Origin: Rhodopirellula sp. P2
GTDB taxonomy: Bacteria; Planctomycetota; Planctomycetia; Pirellulales; Pirellulaceae
DNA: 64,000 nucleotides
Direction: 5' to 3'
NCBI RefSeq assembly: GCF_028768465.1
Contig: NZ_CP118225.1
Span: forward strand, 1,593,001 to 1,657,000
Below are positions 28,865 to 38,019 of the stretch, in pieces (position 1 is the first letter of the stretch; each line of letters opens with the position of its first letter). The notes below the pieces were generated by a model, which worked only from the letters and a program-made list of their open reading frames with translations, was not told the DNA's origin and made no database searches. Made by a program: the position numbers and the translations under genes.

Positions 28865-31291
28865 ATGCGTATCCCCAACGAAATCAATCGTGACAATCTC
28901 TATCGTCGACGCGCGCGAGGTGGCCTTCCCACCCAAACTTACCGGCGGCTGTTTCGGTTGATGCTGGCGTTGGTATTGGTCCTGATGGTGATGAGGCAAG
29001 CGGCGCGTCCTGGGGTGTATGCGATCTTCTTTCCCGAGACGATGGTCCCGGTCCAAGTGGAGACAACCTCGCGTTTGACCGAGAAAACCGACGCGCAAGA
29101 GGCTCCATCGGAGTGGGAAACGGTTCAGGCTGCCGTCGCAGAACAAATTCTTTCAGAAGACCAAACGCTCGAAGACGGCGAACGTACCCCCACCCGAATG
29201 GAGCAGGATTCGCTCATCGCTCAGGTGGACGACGGAACCGTTTGGCGGTCCGCGGATCAGCCCGCTCTGTGCGCGACGTTGGCGCTGCACCGATCACAGC
29301 AGGCTTGGTCAGCGGAGCCACCTTTTGAGCCCGTGCTGGAAACGGGCGTGTTGCCGTTGTTGCAGCAGCCGGAGGTTTACCGAGGTCGAACGGTCCGTGC
29401 GACCGGAAAGTTGGTGCGGATTGTTTCTGTTCAAGCCAACGCGAACCAATGGGGAATCGATCGCTACTGGGATTGTTGGTTGCAACCCGAAGACGGAAGC
29501 CAGCGGCCTTGGCTGGTCATTGTCCCTGAATTGCCCAACGGAATTCGCGAATTGGTGCCGGGCCTTGTGAGTGATTCAACGGCCAGCGGTGCGTTGGATG
29601 TGGATTCACCGCTGCCGACGATCATCGTCGAGGGGGAATTTCTGAAACGGCTTTCGTATCAATCTGCCGATGGGGTGGAGCTCACGCCCGTCGTCGTGGG
29701 GCACGTGCAAGCAGTCCGGTCCAACGGCAACCCGGTCGTTGGAGCCGCGATTCAGTCTGTGACGGCGGAAGGTTCGGGGGTGCAGTCGCAGGAGAAGTCC
29801 CGTCCGCTGTCGTTGGGGATGATTGTTGTGATCGCGACTTTGATTGGGGTGGCGATCGGAGTCTTGGTGATGTGGCGTTCAGCGGTCTCACACCGGCGTC
29901 TACGTGCCAGACGCCAGCAAGATCATGTCACCTTGCCGCTGGTGGCGTTTTTGGCGTTGGGGTTCTCGTCCTGGACGGTCAATCAGGCTTGGGGTGTCGC
30001 GCCGCAGTCCGACGTTTCTGTTTCCGAGCAAGAGACGAGACTCGGGAAAAGTGACACGTCGTTGCTGGATGTGTTGTCCGGGTTTGACCTCGAGCGATTG
30101 CAACGACTCGGCGATCGAATGCGAACCGGAAGCAATGGCGATGCAGCCAGGGACGAGCAAGCCAAGTTGGTGTTCCGGTTGAAGCGGTTGTCGGAATCCA
30201 CATTGGATCAGCGTCGCCCCGACTCGGGCACCTCATCGGTCTCGGTGGGAGATGCCATGGAGATCGATGGAAAGATTGAGTCGTTGCAATTTGTGGCCGT
30301 TCCGGAGGAGTTGACTGAGTTCTTGGGGCTGCGTCAGTTGGTGGAGTTGGTTGTGGCTGATGAAGCTGGATCGCGCATGTTGATCGTTGCTGCGCCGTTG
30401 CCAAAGCAGGTTGCGGTGGGGGATCGCTTGTCAGGCGTTGGTGTTGCGGTTCATGGCGGCGACGAAACGCCGGCCATTGCCGTGGCTGGAAATCTCCGTT
30501 GGCATCCGGTGCAACCCGAGTCACTCGGCTGGCAGGTGCTCAGCGAGTTGGGGGTGGACATCTCTCGGTTGCCCGAGATTGTGTCGCTCAGTCGCCGGCC
30601 CTTGATGGACGCGGACTCGCAGGTTTTCTTTTCAATGATTGGGGCGGCACATCAAGCGGGCTTGATTCCCGTCAGCAGCGAACCGCTGGGGCCCATTGCG
30701 TCCGCGATGCGAGCGTCGGCAGTGGAGGTCAGTCCAACGGATCTGTTGAAGGAGCCCCAGAAGTGGATGGGGCAGTGGATCCGGATCGATGTCGAGACAG
30801 TCCGGTGGACTCGCGTGTCGGTGGAACTGGATGCTCGGGCTCAAGAGGTTGGCAGCGACCATTACTACCAAATCGACGCGATGGGTGATCTGGGCAATGT
30901 GCAGCTGAAGATTGCGACGGAAGATGGCGAGACCGTCACGATGGAAAATCGTTATCCGGTGACGTTGGTGACCGCCGAGTTGCCCGCGTTCCTGGCCGAG
31001 GAGAACGCTCTGTCACGCACGATTTCCAAGCCGGTTCGGGTGGAAGGATTTTTCTATCGCTTGTGGAGTTACGAGTCCGATCTCATGGCCTCGCACGACG
31101 GCAAGCAGTTTGCGCCGTTGTTGATCGCGGGCCGCTGGGTCGATCGAACCCCAACATCGAAGGATCCCATCGGCGTCCGTTGGATCGGAACCCTCGCAGC
31201 GGCGGGAGTGGTCACGGCGATTGTGGCGGCACTCGTGTTCGCTTGGTGCAATCGCCGCGGCGACCGGTTGGCACGCCAGCAGCGAGTGTAG
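28865..31291 (+). CDS. Internally duplicated membrane protein with OB/Sm-like modules
   Basis: 808 aa from the ATG at 28865 (alternative ATG at 28838). N-terminal membrane helix at about residues 28-43 (LFRLMLALVLVLMVM). Each half of the protein has the same layout: a beta module (PEVYRGRTVRATGKLVRI in the first half; PQKWMGQWIRIDVETVRW in the second), then a VEG.F..RL.Y.S segment (IIVEGEFLKRLSYQSADG; VRVEGFFYRLWSYESD), then a membrane helix (LGMIVVIATLIGVAIGVLVM; WIGTLAAAGVVTAIVAALVF). A further hydrophobic segment (VTLPLVAFLALGFSS) separates the halves and looks like an internal signal sequence. No known family. Divergent from the helical-repeat gene at 25688-28714. Confidence 0.8.
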   Translation: MRIPNEINRDNLYRRRARGGLPTQTYRRLFRLMLALVLVLMVMRQAARPGVYAIFFPETMVPVQVETTSRLTEKTDAQEAPSEWETVQAAVAEQILSEDQTLEDGERTPTRMEQDSLIAQVDDGTVWRSADQPALCATLALHRSQQAWSAEPPFEPVLETGVLPLLQQPEVYRGRTVRATGKLVRIVSVQANANQWGIDRYWDCWLQPEDGSQRPWLVIVPELPNGIRELVPGLVSDSTASGALDVDSPLPTIIVEGEFLKRLSYQSADGVELTPVVVGHVQAVRSNGNPVVGAAIQSVTAEGSGVQSQEKSRPLSLGMIVVIATLIGVAIGVLVMWRSAVSHRRLRARRQQDHVTLPLVAFLALGFSSWTVNQAWGVAPQSDVSVSEQETRLGKSDTSLLDVLSGFDLERLQRLGDRMRTGSNGDAARDEQAKLVFRLKRLSESTLDQRRPDSGTSSVSVGDAMEIDGKIESLQFVAVPEELTEFLGLRQLVELVVADEAGSRMLIVAAPLPKQVAVGDRLSGVGVAVHGGDETPAIAVAGNLRWHPVQPESLGWQVLSELGVDISRLPEIVSLSRRPLMDADSQVFFSMIGAAHQAGLIPVSSEPLGPIASAMRASAVEVSPTDLLKEPQKWMGQWIRIDVETVRWTRVSVELDARAQEVGSDHYYQIDAMGDLGNVQLKIATEDGETVTMENRYPVTLVTAELPAFLAEENALSRTISKPVRVEGFFYRLWSYESDLMASHDGKQFAPLLIAGRWVDRTPTSKDPIGVRWIGTLAAAGVVTAIVAALVFAWCNRRGDRLARQQRV

Positions 31292-31330
31292 GAGGTGCGT
31301 TTTGAGCCACGGTAGTGGCGACACAGCCTT

Positions 31331-31356
31331 TGCCGGGCCTGTGAAGGCCCGGTTTC
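31331..31356 (+). terminator. Terminator-like hairpin after the duplicated membrane protein
   Basis: GCCGGGCC/GGCCCGG stem with a TGTGAA loop, followed by TTTCAAATTT. It is 40 bases past the stop at 31291. The T-tract is interrupted, so termination may be weak. Confidence 0.55.
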
Positions 31357-31377
31357 AAATTTGAGTTCACGAACCAA

Positions 31378-31390
31378 GCCCCAACGGGGC
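31378..31390. repeat. GCCCCAACGGGGC palindrome, isolated copy
   Basis: A short palindrome, GCCCC-AAC-GGGGC, identical in core to the cluster at 40178-40378. It lies between convergent genes. Confidence 0.7.
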
Positions 31391-31455
31391 GACACAACGA
31401 ATCCAGCGGAGATATGTGCCGGCCCTTTGGGCCTCAAAACGCAACTTCAAAATCA

Positions 31456-33930
31456 CTACCGGTCTTCGCCCAGTTTGATCTCGAAACCGGTTCGCTCGTT
31501 GATCGTTTCAAAGAATCCACGAACGATGTTGGTCGCTCCGTCGTCACCGATCAGCTGGGCCATGAAACGCTGTTGCGGCTGGCTGAATTGCTCTCGCAGT
31601 TGCTCCATCTCAGGTTGGAACTGAGTGGGTTGAACCACGTAGTAAACCGAGAGAGGTGCGTTGGGGGCGACATTGGCTTGGCCGACTTCGGTGTTGAAGA
31701 CCGATCGCATGAATTCATCACCGACCGAGTTCAGTTCAGGGACATTGCCGATCGAAGTTTGCATCATCCCGACCATGTTGAGCCAGCTGAACGGGCCCAG
31801 TCCGGTGTGCAAGTTGTCTTCTTTGCCTTCCGGGACGACGTCGGCCAGTTTCTTGCCTTCGGTCAAGGAGTCGGCCAGTTTCCGGGCCGCTGCTTGGGCC
31901 AATTCACGAGCTTCTTCCGTGCGGATCGCCAGGATGACTTCTTCGCGAACCTCGTCCAGTTCGGGGGTGTACGCTTCGATGTCTTTGGTTTTCCAAGAGA
32001 CATACGACTTCGCATTTTCGAGGTCCACCGAACGTTGGGGCGCGAACTCTGGTTGGGCAGGGATGGATGAACCGTCTTGCATGGCGGCTCCAAACATCAT
32101 CGCGTAGTAGGGAGCACCGCGTTGTTGCAGCGATTGGCCCAGCCCGTAGGATTCGCCGATCGGCTCTTCGCTGACGGAGACACGATTGACCAAGCCGGTC
32201 GTGCCATAGCCGAGTCCCTTTTCTTCTGCGATCGCCTTCAAGTCCGGACGTGTGGGAGCCTCTTCGGCGGTCGAAACGCCAACCGCAACGTTGCTCTCGT
32301 GGACGGCCATTTCACTGAAGTAGTCCCGCATCAAGGCGTTCATTTCGGTGATGGTTTGGTCCAGCTTTTGACGTGCGGTTTCGGAAACCATGTCGGTGGC
32401 AATTGCATCGCGAACGTCTTCGAAGGATTGCGGTTTGGTCTCGGCCGGTTCGTCGCCCAGGTCCAACCCGTCGCCCAGTTCCATTTCGTCTTCGTTGGTT
32501 TCAGTGGCTGGGGGAGCGTCGGCAGGAGTTTCTGCGGCGTCATCGTCGTCTTGGAACGCGACCAGTTGGACCGCTTCGTCGCGTGAGCGGAGCATGGAAC
32601 TGTCTTCGCTGGCCGGTTCGTCCGTGCTTTCTTCGGAGCCTGTTTCTTCCGAGCTGGTTTCCTCGGCAGGAGTTTCTTCGGCAGGAGTTTCTTCGGCAGG
32701 AGTTTCTTCGGCAGGAGTTTCTTCGGCAGGAGTTTCTTCGGCAGGAGTTTCTTCGGCAGGAGTTTCTTCGGAGGTGGGTTCTTCCGCTGGGGTTTCCTCG
32801 GAGGCGGTTTCACTGCTTTCTTCGCTGGCGGGCTCGGTTTCAGCTTCCGCTTCGGTGGTTTCTTCCACCATTTCTTCCGCGACCGGTTCTTCGGTGGTTT
32901 CCACCGTTTCTTCGACGGCTTCTTCCGCAGCGTTTTCGGTTTCCATTGCTTCGAGTTCCGCGGTGGCGTCCTCGGTTGCCTCAACGGGCATTTGGAAATC
33001 ACCGCCGGCCAGTCGGCGTTCGTATTCGGCGCGGATGGCTTCTTCGGTCAGTTTGGCTTTTTCTCGTTCAACGAACTCGTTCAGGTCGGCGAAGACAAAT
33101 TCGATTTCGGCCGAATCCGGACGACGGAACTTGGGTTCAGGGCTTTGGTCGTTGGGATAGGCCAGCAGGTCCTTTCCAGCGTCATAGACTTCTTGGATTT
33201 TGGACTGGCTGGGGGATTCATCGGTTTGGTCGAGGTATTCGGCGACCAACACGCCGTAGGCGTCGATGTTTGCGGACTGATTGGTCTTCAGGAAATTTCG
33301 CCATTGAGCCAACGGGGTGGTGACAGGCATGCGGCCGTTCATCAGTCCCACCATTGCACTGCGTTGGTAAAGATCCGACAGCAAATGCATCCGCAGCTGT
33401 TCGTACAGTTGGATGGGACCCATTTGGTTTTTGGTGAACTGCATCAGCATCGAACCGATTTCGTTGTCGCTGAGCAATCCATCGGTGTAGCGGCTGAGCC
33501 AGTTGCGAACGGACGTGTCATCCAGCTCGAAACCAGCTTTTCTGGCTTCGCTGTAAAACCGCATCGTGTTGATGGTGGCTTCTTCGCTTGGGTTCGCATC
33601 GATGCCGAGCGATTGAATCTGGCCTGATTCTTGATCGTATTGAAAACCAGGAACCTGTGGCACTCCCCCACGCCGGAGCGTTTCTTGGCCCAGATCGCTG
33701 AGGAACCCGACGATTGCACGGTGCTGCTGAGTTGTGCGGGCGACGCGGCTCTGCGTCAGCGTGACACCGTCATAGACCGCCGCGACAGGGTCGGAATTGG
33801 ATCCGCCTCCTCGCCGCAGGTAAGTGTCCAACGCAGGCAAGACGACGAACGCAAACAATGCCAACAAAGTCAACAAGACCATCATTGGTTTGAGGTTGCG
33901 TCGAAAAATCTCGAACGGGCTACTGCTCAT
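31456..33930 (-). CDS. Membrane-anchored PpiD/SurA-like folding factor with EETPA repeats
   Basis: 824 aa from the ATG at 33930. The N-terminus is like PpiD: a short cytosolic part (MSSSPFEIFRRNLKP) and one membrane helix (MMVLLTLLALFAFVVLPALD), then AAVYDGVTLTQSRVARTTQQ, as in SurA-N type domains. The C-terminus resembles the PpiD/parvulin chaperone tail (ELDEVREEVILAIRTEEARE, LAQAAARKLADSL). In the middle, about residues 340-460, is a very acidic Glu/Thr/Ser/Pro tract containing seven EETPA units. No clear catalytic parvulin domain was recognised, so it may be a chaperone without isomerase activity. It is convergent with the gene ending at 31291. Confidence 0.7.
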   Translation of the reverse strand: MSSSPFEIFRRNLKPMMVLLTLLALFAFVVLPALDTYLRRGGGSNSDPVAAVYDGVTLTQSRVARTTQQHRAIVGFLSDLGQETLRRGGVPQVPGFQYDQESGQIQSLGIDANPSEEATINTMRFYSEARKAGFELDDTSVRNWLSRYTDGLLSDNEIGSMLMQFTKNQMGPIQLYEQLRMHLLSDLYQRSAMVGLMNGRMPVTTPLAQWRNFLKTNQSANIDAYGVLVAEYLDQTDESPSQSKIQEVYDAGKDLLAYPNDQSPEPKFRRPDSAEIEFVFADLNEFVEREKAKLTEEAIRAEYERRLAGGDFQMPVEATEDATAELEAMETENAAEEAVEETVETTEEPVAEEMVEETTEAEAETEPASEESSETASEETPAEEPTSEETPAEETPAEETPAEETPAEETPAEETPAEETPAEETSSEETGSEESTDEPASEDSSMLRSRDEAVQLVAFQDDDDAAETPADAPPATETNEDEMELGDGLDLGDEPAETKPQSFEDVRDAIATDMVSETARQKLDQTITEMNALMRDYFSEMAVHESNVAVGVSTAEEAPTRPDLKAIAEEKGLGYGTTGLVNRVSVSEEPIGESYGLGQSLQQRGAPYYAMMFGAAMQDGSSIPAQPEFAPQRSVDLENAKSYVSWKTKDIEAYTPELDEVREEVILAIRTEEARELAQAAARKLADSLTEGKKLADVVPEGKEDNLHTGLGPFSWLNMVGMMQTSIGNVPELNSVGDEFMRSVFNTEVGQANVAPNAPLSVYYVVQPTQFQPEMEQLREQFSQPQQRFMAQLIGDDGATNIVRGFFETINERTGFEIKLGEDR
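32661..32765. repeat. Seven tandem 15-bp repeats inside the PpiD-like gene
   Basis: The unit CTTCGGCAGGAGTTT is repeated seven times almost perfectly (the first unit starts CC instead of CT). On the minus strand it encodes EETPA units in frame. Identical codons in all units point to recent slippage expansion rather than selection on protein sequence alone. It also creates repeat-rich open frames on the other strand that are not genes. Confidence 0.95.
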
Positions 33931-34195
33931 CGTTGGGTCCAAAAAACAAAATGGTTGCAATTCAAACCGCAGAGGGTATCCCCACGGGAATTTACTGGTC
34001 AAGGTGAGTTGAATCGAAGGCTCGCTAGCGGGGCAAGCACCTCGGCGTGATTGGGCGGTCGATTGGGTGAAAGGAATGTCAGAATAGGCAAACGGCGAGG
34101 AATGGCTGGTTCATCACCACGCTTCGGGGGCTTCCTGGCCTTCGGATCACCAGGGATTGGGCCAGCGCCTGCTCCCCTGGAAAGAGCTGAGCCAA
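33931..34195. other. Intergenic region upstream of the PpiD-like gene
   Basis: No gene is seen. It must hold the PpiD-like promoter, which I could not place. It is bounded by the terminator of the M13 peptidase gene. Confidence 0.4.
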
Positions 34196-34230
34196 GAAAA
34201 AGAATCCCAGCTCATTCGCTGGGAATGAGC
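34196..34230 (-). terminator. Terminator of the M13 peptidase gene
   Basis: A minus-strand hairpin, CCCAGC-GAATGA-GCTGGG (or the alternative GCTCATT/AATGAGC), followed by ATTCTTTTTC. It is about 40 bases past the stop at 34268. Confidence 0.7.
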
Positions 34231-34267
34231 TTTCGGTAACATCCGATTTCTGAAATTCGCGGCGATC

Positions 34268-36403
34268 TCACCAGATTCGAATGCGTTCTTCCGGAGCGAT
34301 GTAGAGCGGATCGGTCTCGTCGATTCGGAACGCTTCGTACCAAGCGTCCATGTTGCGGACGATTCCGTTGACGCGGTATTCGCTGGGGCTGTGCGGGTCC
34401 GTGATCAAACGTTTCCGCAATTCGGGTTCGCGATACAGGCGACGCCAGATCTGGGCCCAGCCCAGGAAGAATCGTTGATCACCGGTCAAATTGTCGATGA
34501 CCTTGGCCGGTTGGCCTTCCAATGACAGTCGATAAGCCTCGTAAGCAACGCTCAGTCCGCCCAAGTCGCCGATGTTTTCGCCCAGCGTCAGTTCGCCGTT
34601 GACGTTCATGTCCTCAAACGGTTGGAACTCGTTGTACTGGTCGACCAAACCGGAGGCTCGCTTTTCAAATTCTTCGCGATCCTTGGGCGTCCACCAATTC
34701 ACGAGGTTCCCGTCGCCGTCGTACTTGCTGCCTTTGTCATCAAAGCCGTGCGAAAGCTCGTGGCCGATGACCGCGCCGATTCCGCCATAGTTGACCGCGT
34801 CATCGGCGGCCAAATTGAAAAACGGTGGTTGCAAGATCGCGGCCGGGAAGACGATTTCGTTCATCGTCGGGTTGTAGTAAGCGTTGATCGTTTGTGGCGT
34901 CATGTGCCATTCGTTGCGATCAATCGGCCCACCCAGTTTGGCGAGTTGACGCTCGGTTTCAAAAATCGACGCGGCGATCAAATTGGTCGCGGGGGACTCA
35001 GCAGTGATGTCGAGTTTGCTGTAGTCCTTCCATTCGTCCGGGTAGCCGATTTTGGTGTGGAATTTGCCGAGTTTCGTGAGGGCCTGCTTCTTCGTGCCTT
35101 CGCTCATCCAGTCACGCGATTCAATGCGTTCGGCAAAGGCGCGTTTGAGGTTTTCGACCAATTCGTTCATGCGGCGTTTGGCTTCGGGAGCAAAGTGCTC
35201 TTCGACGTACAGTTGCCCGACGACCTCACCCAAAACGCTGCCGGTCAAATCGACCGCGCGTTTCCACATCGGTTGTTGCTCATCGATTCCCGAGATCGTT
35301 TTGTCGTGGAATTCGAAGTGGCGGCGTTCCAAGTCTTCGGTCAATGCCGACGCGTAGGCGTCGATGGCATGGAACTGGAAGTACGCTTGCCATGCTTCGA
35401 GGCTGTGGTTGGCGAAGGTCTCACTGAGTGATTCCATGTAGCTGGGTTGCCGGACGACAAAGGCGTCTTGGTCGGTCAAGCCAATCGCATGGGTCATTGC
35501 GGGGACGTCGAAGCCCGCGATCGTTTCGTCGACTTCCGCGAGCGTGAGCTTGTTGTAGGTCTTTTCCGGATCGCGATTTTCGGTCTTGGTCCATTGGTTC
35601 TTCGCCAGTTCGGTTTCGATGGCGACGACTTGCTGTGCCAACTCTTCGGCGGACTCAACCGACAAGACTTGCAGCATGTCTTGCACGTAAACCTGCAACG
35701 CTTGGCGAGCCGACACGTATTGGGGATCGTCTTCGAGGTAATAATCGCGGTCGGGCAGCGACAATCCAGATTGAGACAGGTACACCGTGTAGGTGTCGCT
35801 GGCCTTGGCATCGACGCTGATGTAGGCACCCAAGGGAGCACCCACGCCAACGCGAGACAGGCGACCGATCGTGGCCCCCAGATCCTTTTTGGATTTCAAT
35901 CCGTCGACGATCTCCAAAACGGGTTGGATGGGTTTGAGCCCGAGTGCATTGCGTTGGTCGAGGTCCAACACGCTGCGATACAGATCGCCGACCTTTTGGG
36001 CTGGCGTGCCCTGCTCGGCTTTGGTCTCAGCGGATTGTTCGATCAACGCTCGGACTTGGGACCGCGTCGCGTCGTCCAACACCGTGAAGATTCCGTAGTT
36101 GGATTTGTCCGATGGAATCGGCGTGTTTTCCAGCCACTCTTCATTGGCATGCAAGTAGAAGTTTTGCCCCGGTTCGACCGTGGCGCTGAACAGGGACTGG
36201 TCGATGCCAGAGACTTTGTCGGCAACCGTTTGGCTGGTCTTGCCGGGAGATTCCGCCGAGACGACCGCGGGATGCAAAACCGCGGCGAACAAGGCCAAAC
36301 CCGCGGCGGATTTGCCGAGCGACGACAGACCGGCCATCGCGATTCCAAAGCAGCCCTGCAGGCGAACCCTGCGGGAAGAACGAGGGGCTGAGGGTCGGGG
36401 CAT
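34268..36403 (-). CDS. M13 family zinc metallopeptidase (neprilysin/PepO type)
   Basis: 711 aa from the ATG at 36403, close to the usual length for bacterial M13 peptidases. The longer frame would start on a TTG at 36457. It has an N-terminal signal segment (MAGLSSLGKSAAGLALFAAV, cleavage near VSA/ES). Catalytic motif HELSH at residues 548-552 supplies two zinc ligands and the catalytic Glu. GENIGDLGG about 60 residues later gives the third ligand, and NAYYNPTMNEIVFPAAIL is the substrate-binding motif typical of the family. It should cleave oligopeptides in the periplasm. It has its own terminator and lies divergent from the Gfo/Idh/MocA gene. Confidence 0.95.
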   Translation of the reverse strand: MPRPSAPRSSRRVRLQGCFGIAMAGLSSLGKSAAGLALFAAVLHPAVVSAESPGKTSQTVADKVSGIDQSLFSATVEPGQNFYLHANEEWLENTPIPSDKSNYGIFTVLDDATRSQVRALIEQSAETKAEQGTPAQKVGDLYRSVLDLDQRNALGLKPIQPVLEIVDGLKSKKDLGATIGRLSRVGVGAPLGAYISVDAKASDTYTVYLSQSGLSLPDRDYYLEDDPQYVSARQALQVYVQDMLQVLSVESAEELAQQVVAIETELAKNQWTKTENRDPEKTYNKLTLAEVDETIAGFDVPAMTHAIGLTDQDAFVVRQPSYMESLSETFANHSLEAWQAYFQFHAIDAYASALTEDLERRHFEFHDKTISGIDEQQPMWKRAVDLTGSVLGEVVGQLYVEEHFAPEAKRRMNELVENLKRAFAERIESRDWMSEGTKKQALTKLGKFHTKIGYPDEWKDYSKLDITAESPATNLIAASIFETERQLAKLGGPIDRNEWHMTPQTINAYYNPTMNEIVFPAAILQPPFFNLAADDAVNYGGIGAVIGHELSHGFDDKGSKYDGDGNLVNWWTPKDREEFEKRASGLVDQYNEFQPFEDMNVNGELTLGENIGDLGGLSVAYEAYRLSLEGQPAKVIDNLTGDQRFFLGWAQIWRRLYREPELRKRLITDPHSPSEYRVNGIVRNMDAWYEAFRIDETDPLYIAPEERIRIW

Positions 36404-36655
36404 ACGAGTGGTCACGAGCAATCCTTTTGTCGAAACGAGTCGATTGGAAAGAATCAATGGGAGGGTGCGAAGTCAGCGGAGAAACGACCCATACGATTCC
36501 AGCGAATTGCTAGTTCGTGGGGCAAAACTCCGGGGGCATCGTCCCACAAATCCGGGTTGGTGTCAGGTGCGGAAATGCGACACTTGGGCACCCCGGCCGG
36601 GTAAGATGTCTGACCCACCCGCACCCCCGCCTTTCGTTCTTTTTGCGAGGAAATC

Positions 36656-38008
36656 ATGCCAAAGTCCCACCCCACGCCCGAATCGCAATCGGTCTCGCGT
36701 CGTCGATTCCAAAAAACAGCCGCGACCACATTTGTGCTCTCCGCCGGAACGGCTTTGTCGCGTGCCCGGGCAGCGGGAGCCAACGATCGCGTTGGTCTGG
36801 GGTTCATCGGCGTTGCCAACCGTGGCAGCCAATTGATGAAAGCCTTCGCTGAGCACAAAGATTGTCAGCCTGTGGCGGTCTGTGATGTGGATTCCCAAGC
36901 GATGGCGGCGGCCGCGAAAAAGGCCAGTGAAACGGCGGGGAGCAGCGTCTATCAAACCGGCGACTATCGCGAATTGTTGGAACGCTCCGACGTGGATGCT
37001 GTGGTCATCGCCAGCCCCGATCATTGGCACGCTTTGCAAATGATCTCGGCCTGCCAAGCGGGCAAGGACGTTTACGTCGAAAAACCATTGTCGGCGACGA
37101 TTTTCGAAGGACGAGCGATGGTCAACGCCGCTCGCAAGTTCAATCGGGTCACGCAAGTCGGCACGCATCGCCGCAGCAGCCCGCTGTATCACGAATTGGC
37201 CGGGCGTGTGCAGGATGATTTGCTGGGAAAAGTCTGCGTCTCACGTGCCTATCGACTCAGCAACATGGCTCCCGCTGGCATCGGCAAACTTCCCACGTCC
37301 AAACCACCTGCCCATTTGAATTGGGACATGTGGGTGGGCCCGCGTGCCGAGCAACCCTATCAAGACAACATCGCCCCGTACAAATTTCGTTGGTGGCAGG
37401 ATTACAGTTCGCAAATGGGGAACTGGGGAGTGCACTACCTCGACGCGATTCGTTGGTGCCTGGGCGAAGAGGCACCCTCGAGTGTTTGTGCGATGGGGGG
37501 ACGCTTTGGCGTCGACGACGACCGCACGATCCCGGACACGATGGAGGTGACGTTCCAATTCGCATCGGGACGCTTGGCGGTTTTTGGACAATACGAAACC
37601 AGCATGAACCCAACGCTCGCGTCAGGCGAAATCGAACTGCGTGGCACCAAGGGGACCGCATACGTTTCCGAACGTCAGTATGAGATCCTTCCTGAACGAC
37701 GCGGTCAGTTTTCGAAGCAAGACGACTTTGCCAAGCCAGAGACACGTTCGGAGGTTTCGAACAATCATGTGTTGACCGTCAATCACGCACGCAACTTTTT
37801 GGACTGCATGGTTTCGCGTGAACGTTGTCACGCGGACATTGAGATCGGTCATCGCAGCACCACGTTTTGTCACCTGGCGAACATTTCGCAAACGTTGGGC
37901 AAGCGATTGGATTGGGATGCAAAGGCGGAGAGGTTCACCAACGACGAATCCGCCAACGAGATGTTGCACTACGAATACCGTGCCCCATGGAAATTGCCCA
38001 CGGTGTAA
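36656..38008 (+). CDS. Tat-exported Gfo/Idh/MocA family oxidoreductase
   Basis: 450 aa. The ATG at 36656 has GAGG 5 bases upstream. A Tat motif (SRRRFQKT, residues 14-21) precedes a hydrophobic stretch ending near ARA/AGA. The Rossmann region follows (GLGFIGVANRGSQL), then CDVDSQAM, DVDAVVIASPDHWHA and the family motif EKPLSATIFEGRAMV, where the Lys is the catalytic residue. The C-terminal domain includes NWGVHYLDAIRWCLGE. NAD(P)-dependent sugar or sugar-derivative oxidoreductases of this type are strongly expanded in planctomycetes; the substrate is unknown. Tat export suggests it folds with its cofactor before secretion. The gene is followed at once by the palindromic array. Confidence 0.93.
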   Translation: MPKSHPTPESQSVSRRRFQKTAATTFVLSAGTALSRARAAGANDRVGLGFIGVANRGSQLMKAFAEHKDCQPVAVCDVDSQAMAAAAKKASETAGSSVYQTGDYRELLERSDVDAVVIASPDHWHALQMISACQAGKDVYVEKPLSATIFEGRAMVNAARKFNRVTQVGTHRRSSPLYHELAGRVQDDLLGKVCVSRAYRLSNMAPAGIGKLPTSKPPAHLNWDMWVGPRAEQPYQDNIAPYKFRWWQDYSSQMGNWGVHYLDAIRWCLGEEAPSSVCAMGGRFGVDDDRTIPDTMEVTFQFASGRLAVFGQYETSMNPTLASGEIELRGTKGTAYVSERQYEILPERRGQFSKQDDFAKPETRSEVSNNHVLTVNHARNFLDCMVSRERCHADIEIGHRSTTFCHLANISQTLGKRLDWDAKAERFTNDESANEMLHYEYRAPWKLPTV

Positions 38009-38019
38009 AACGTCGTAGC

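Noticed and set aside
32373-33323. Plus-strand frame with repeated FLRQE peptides
   Set aside because: Product of reading the 15-bp repeat on the wrong strand; the EETPA frame has a membrane anchor and PpiD-like ends.
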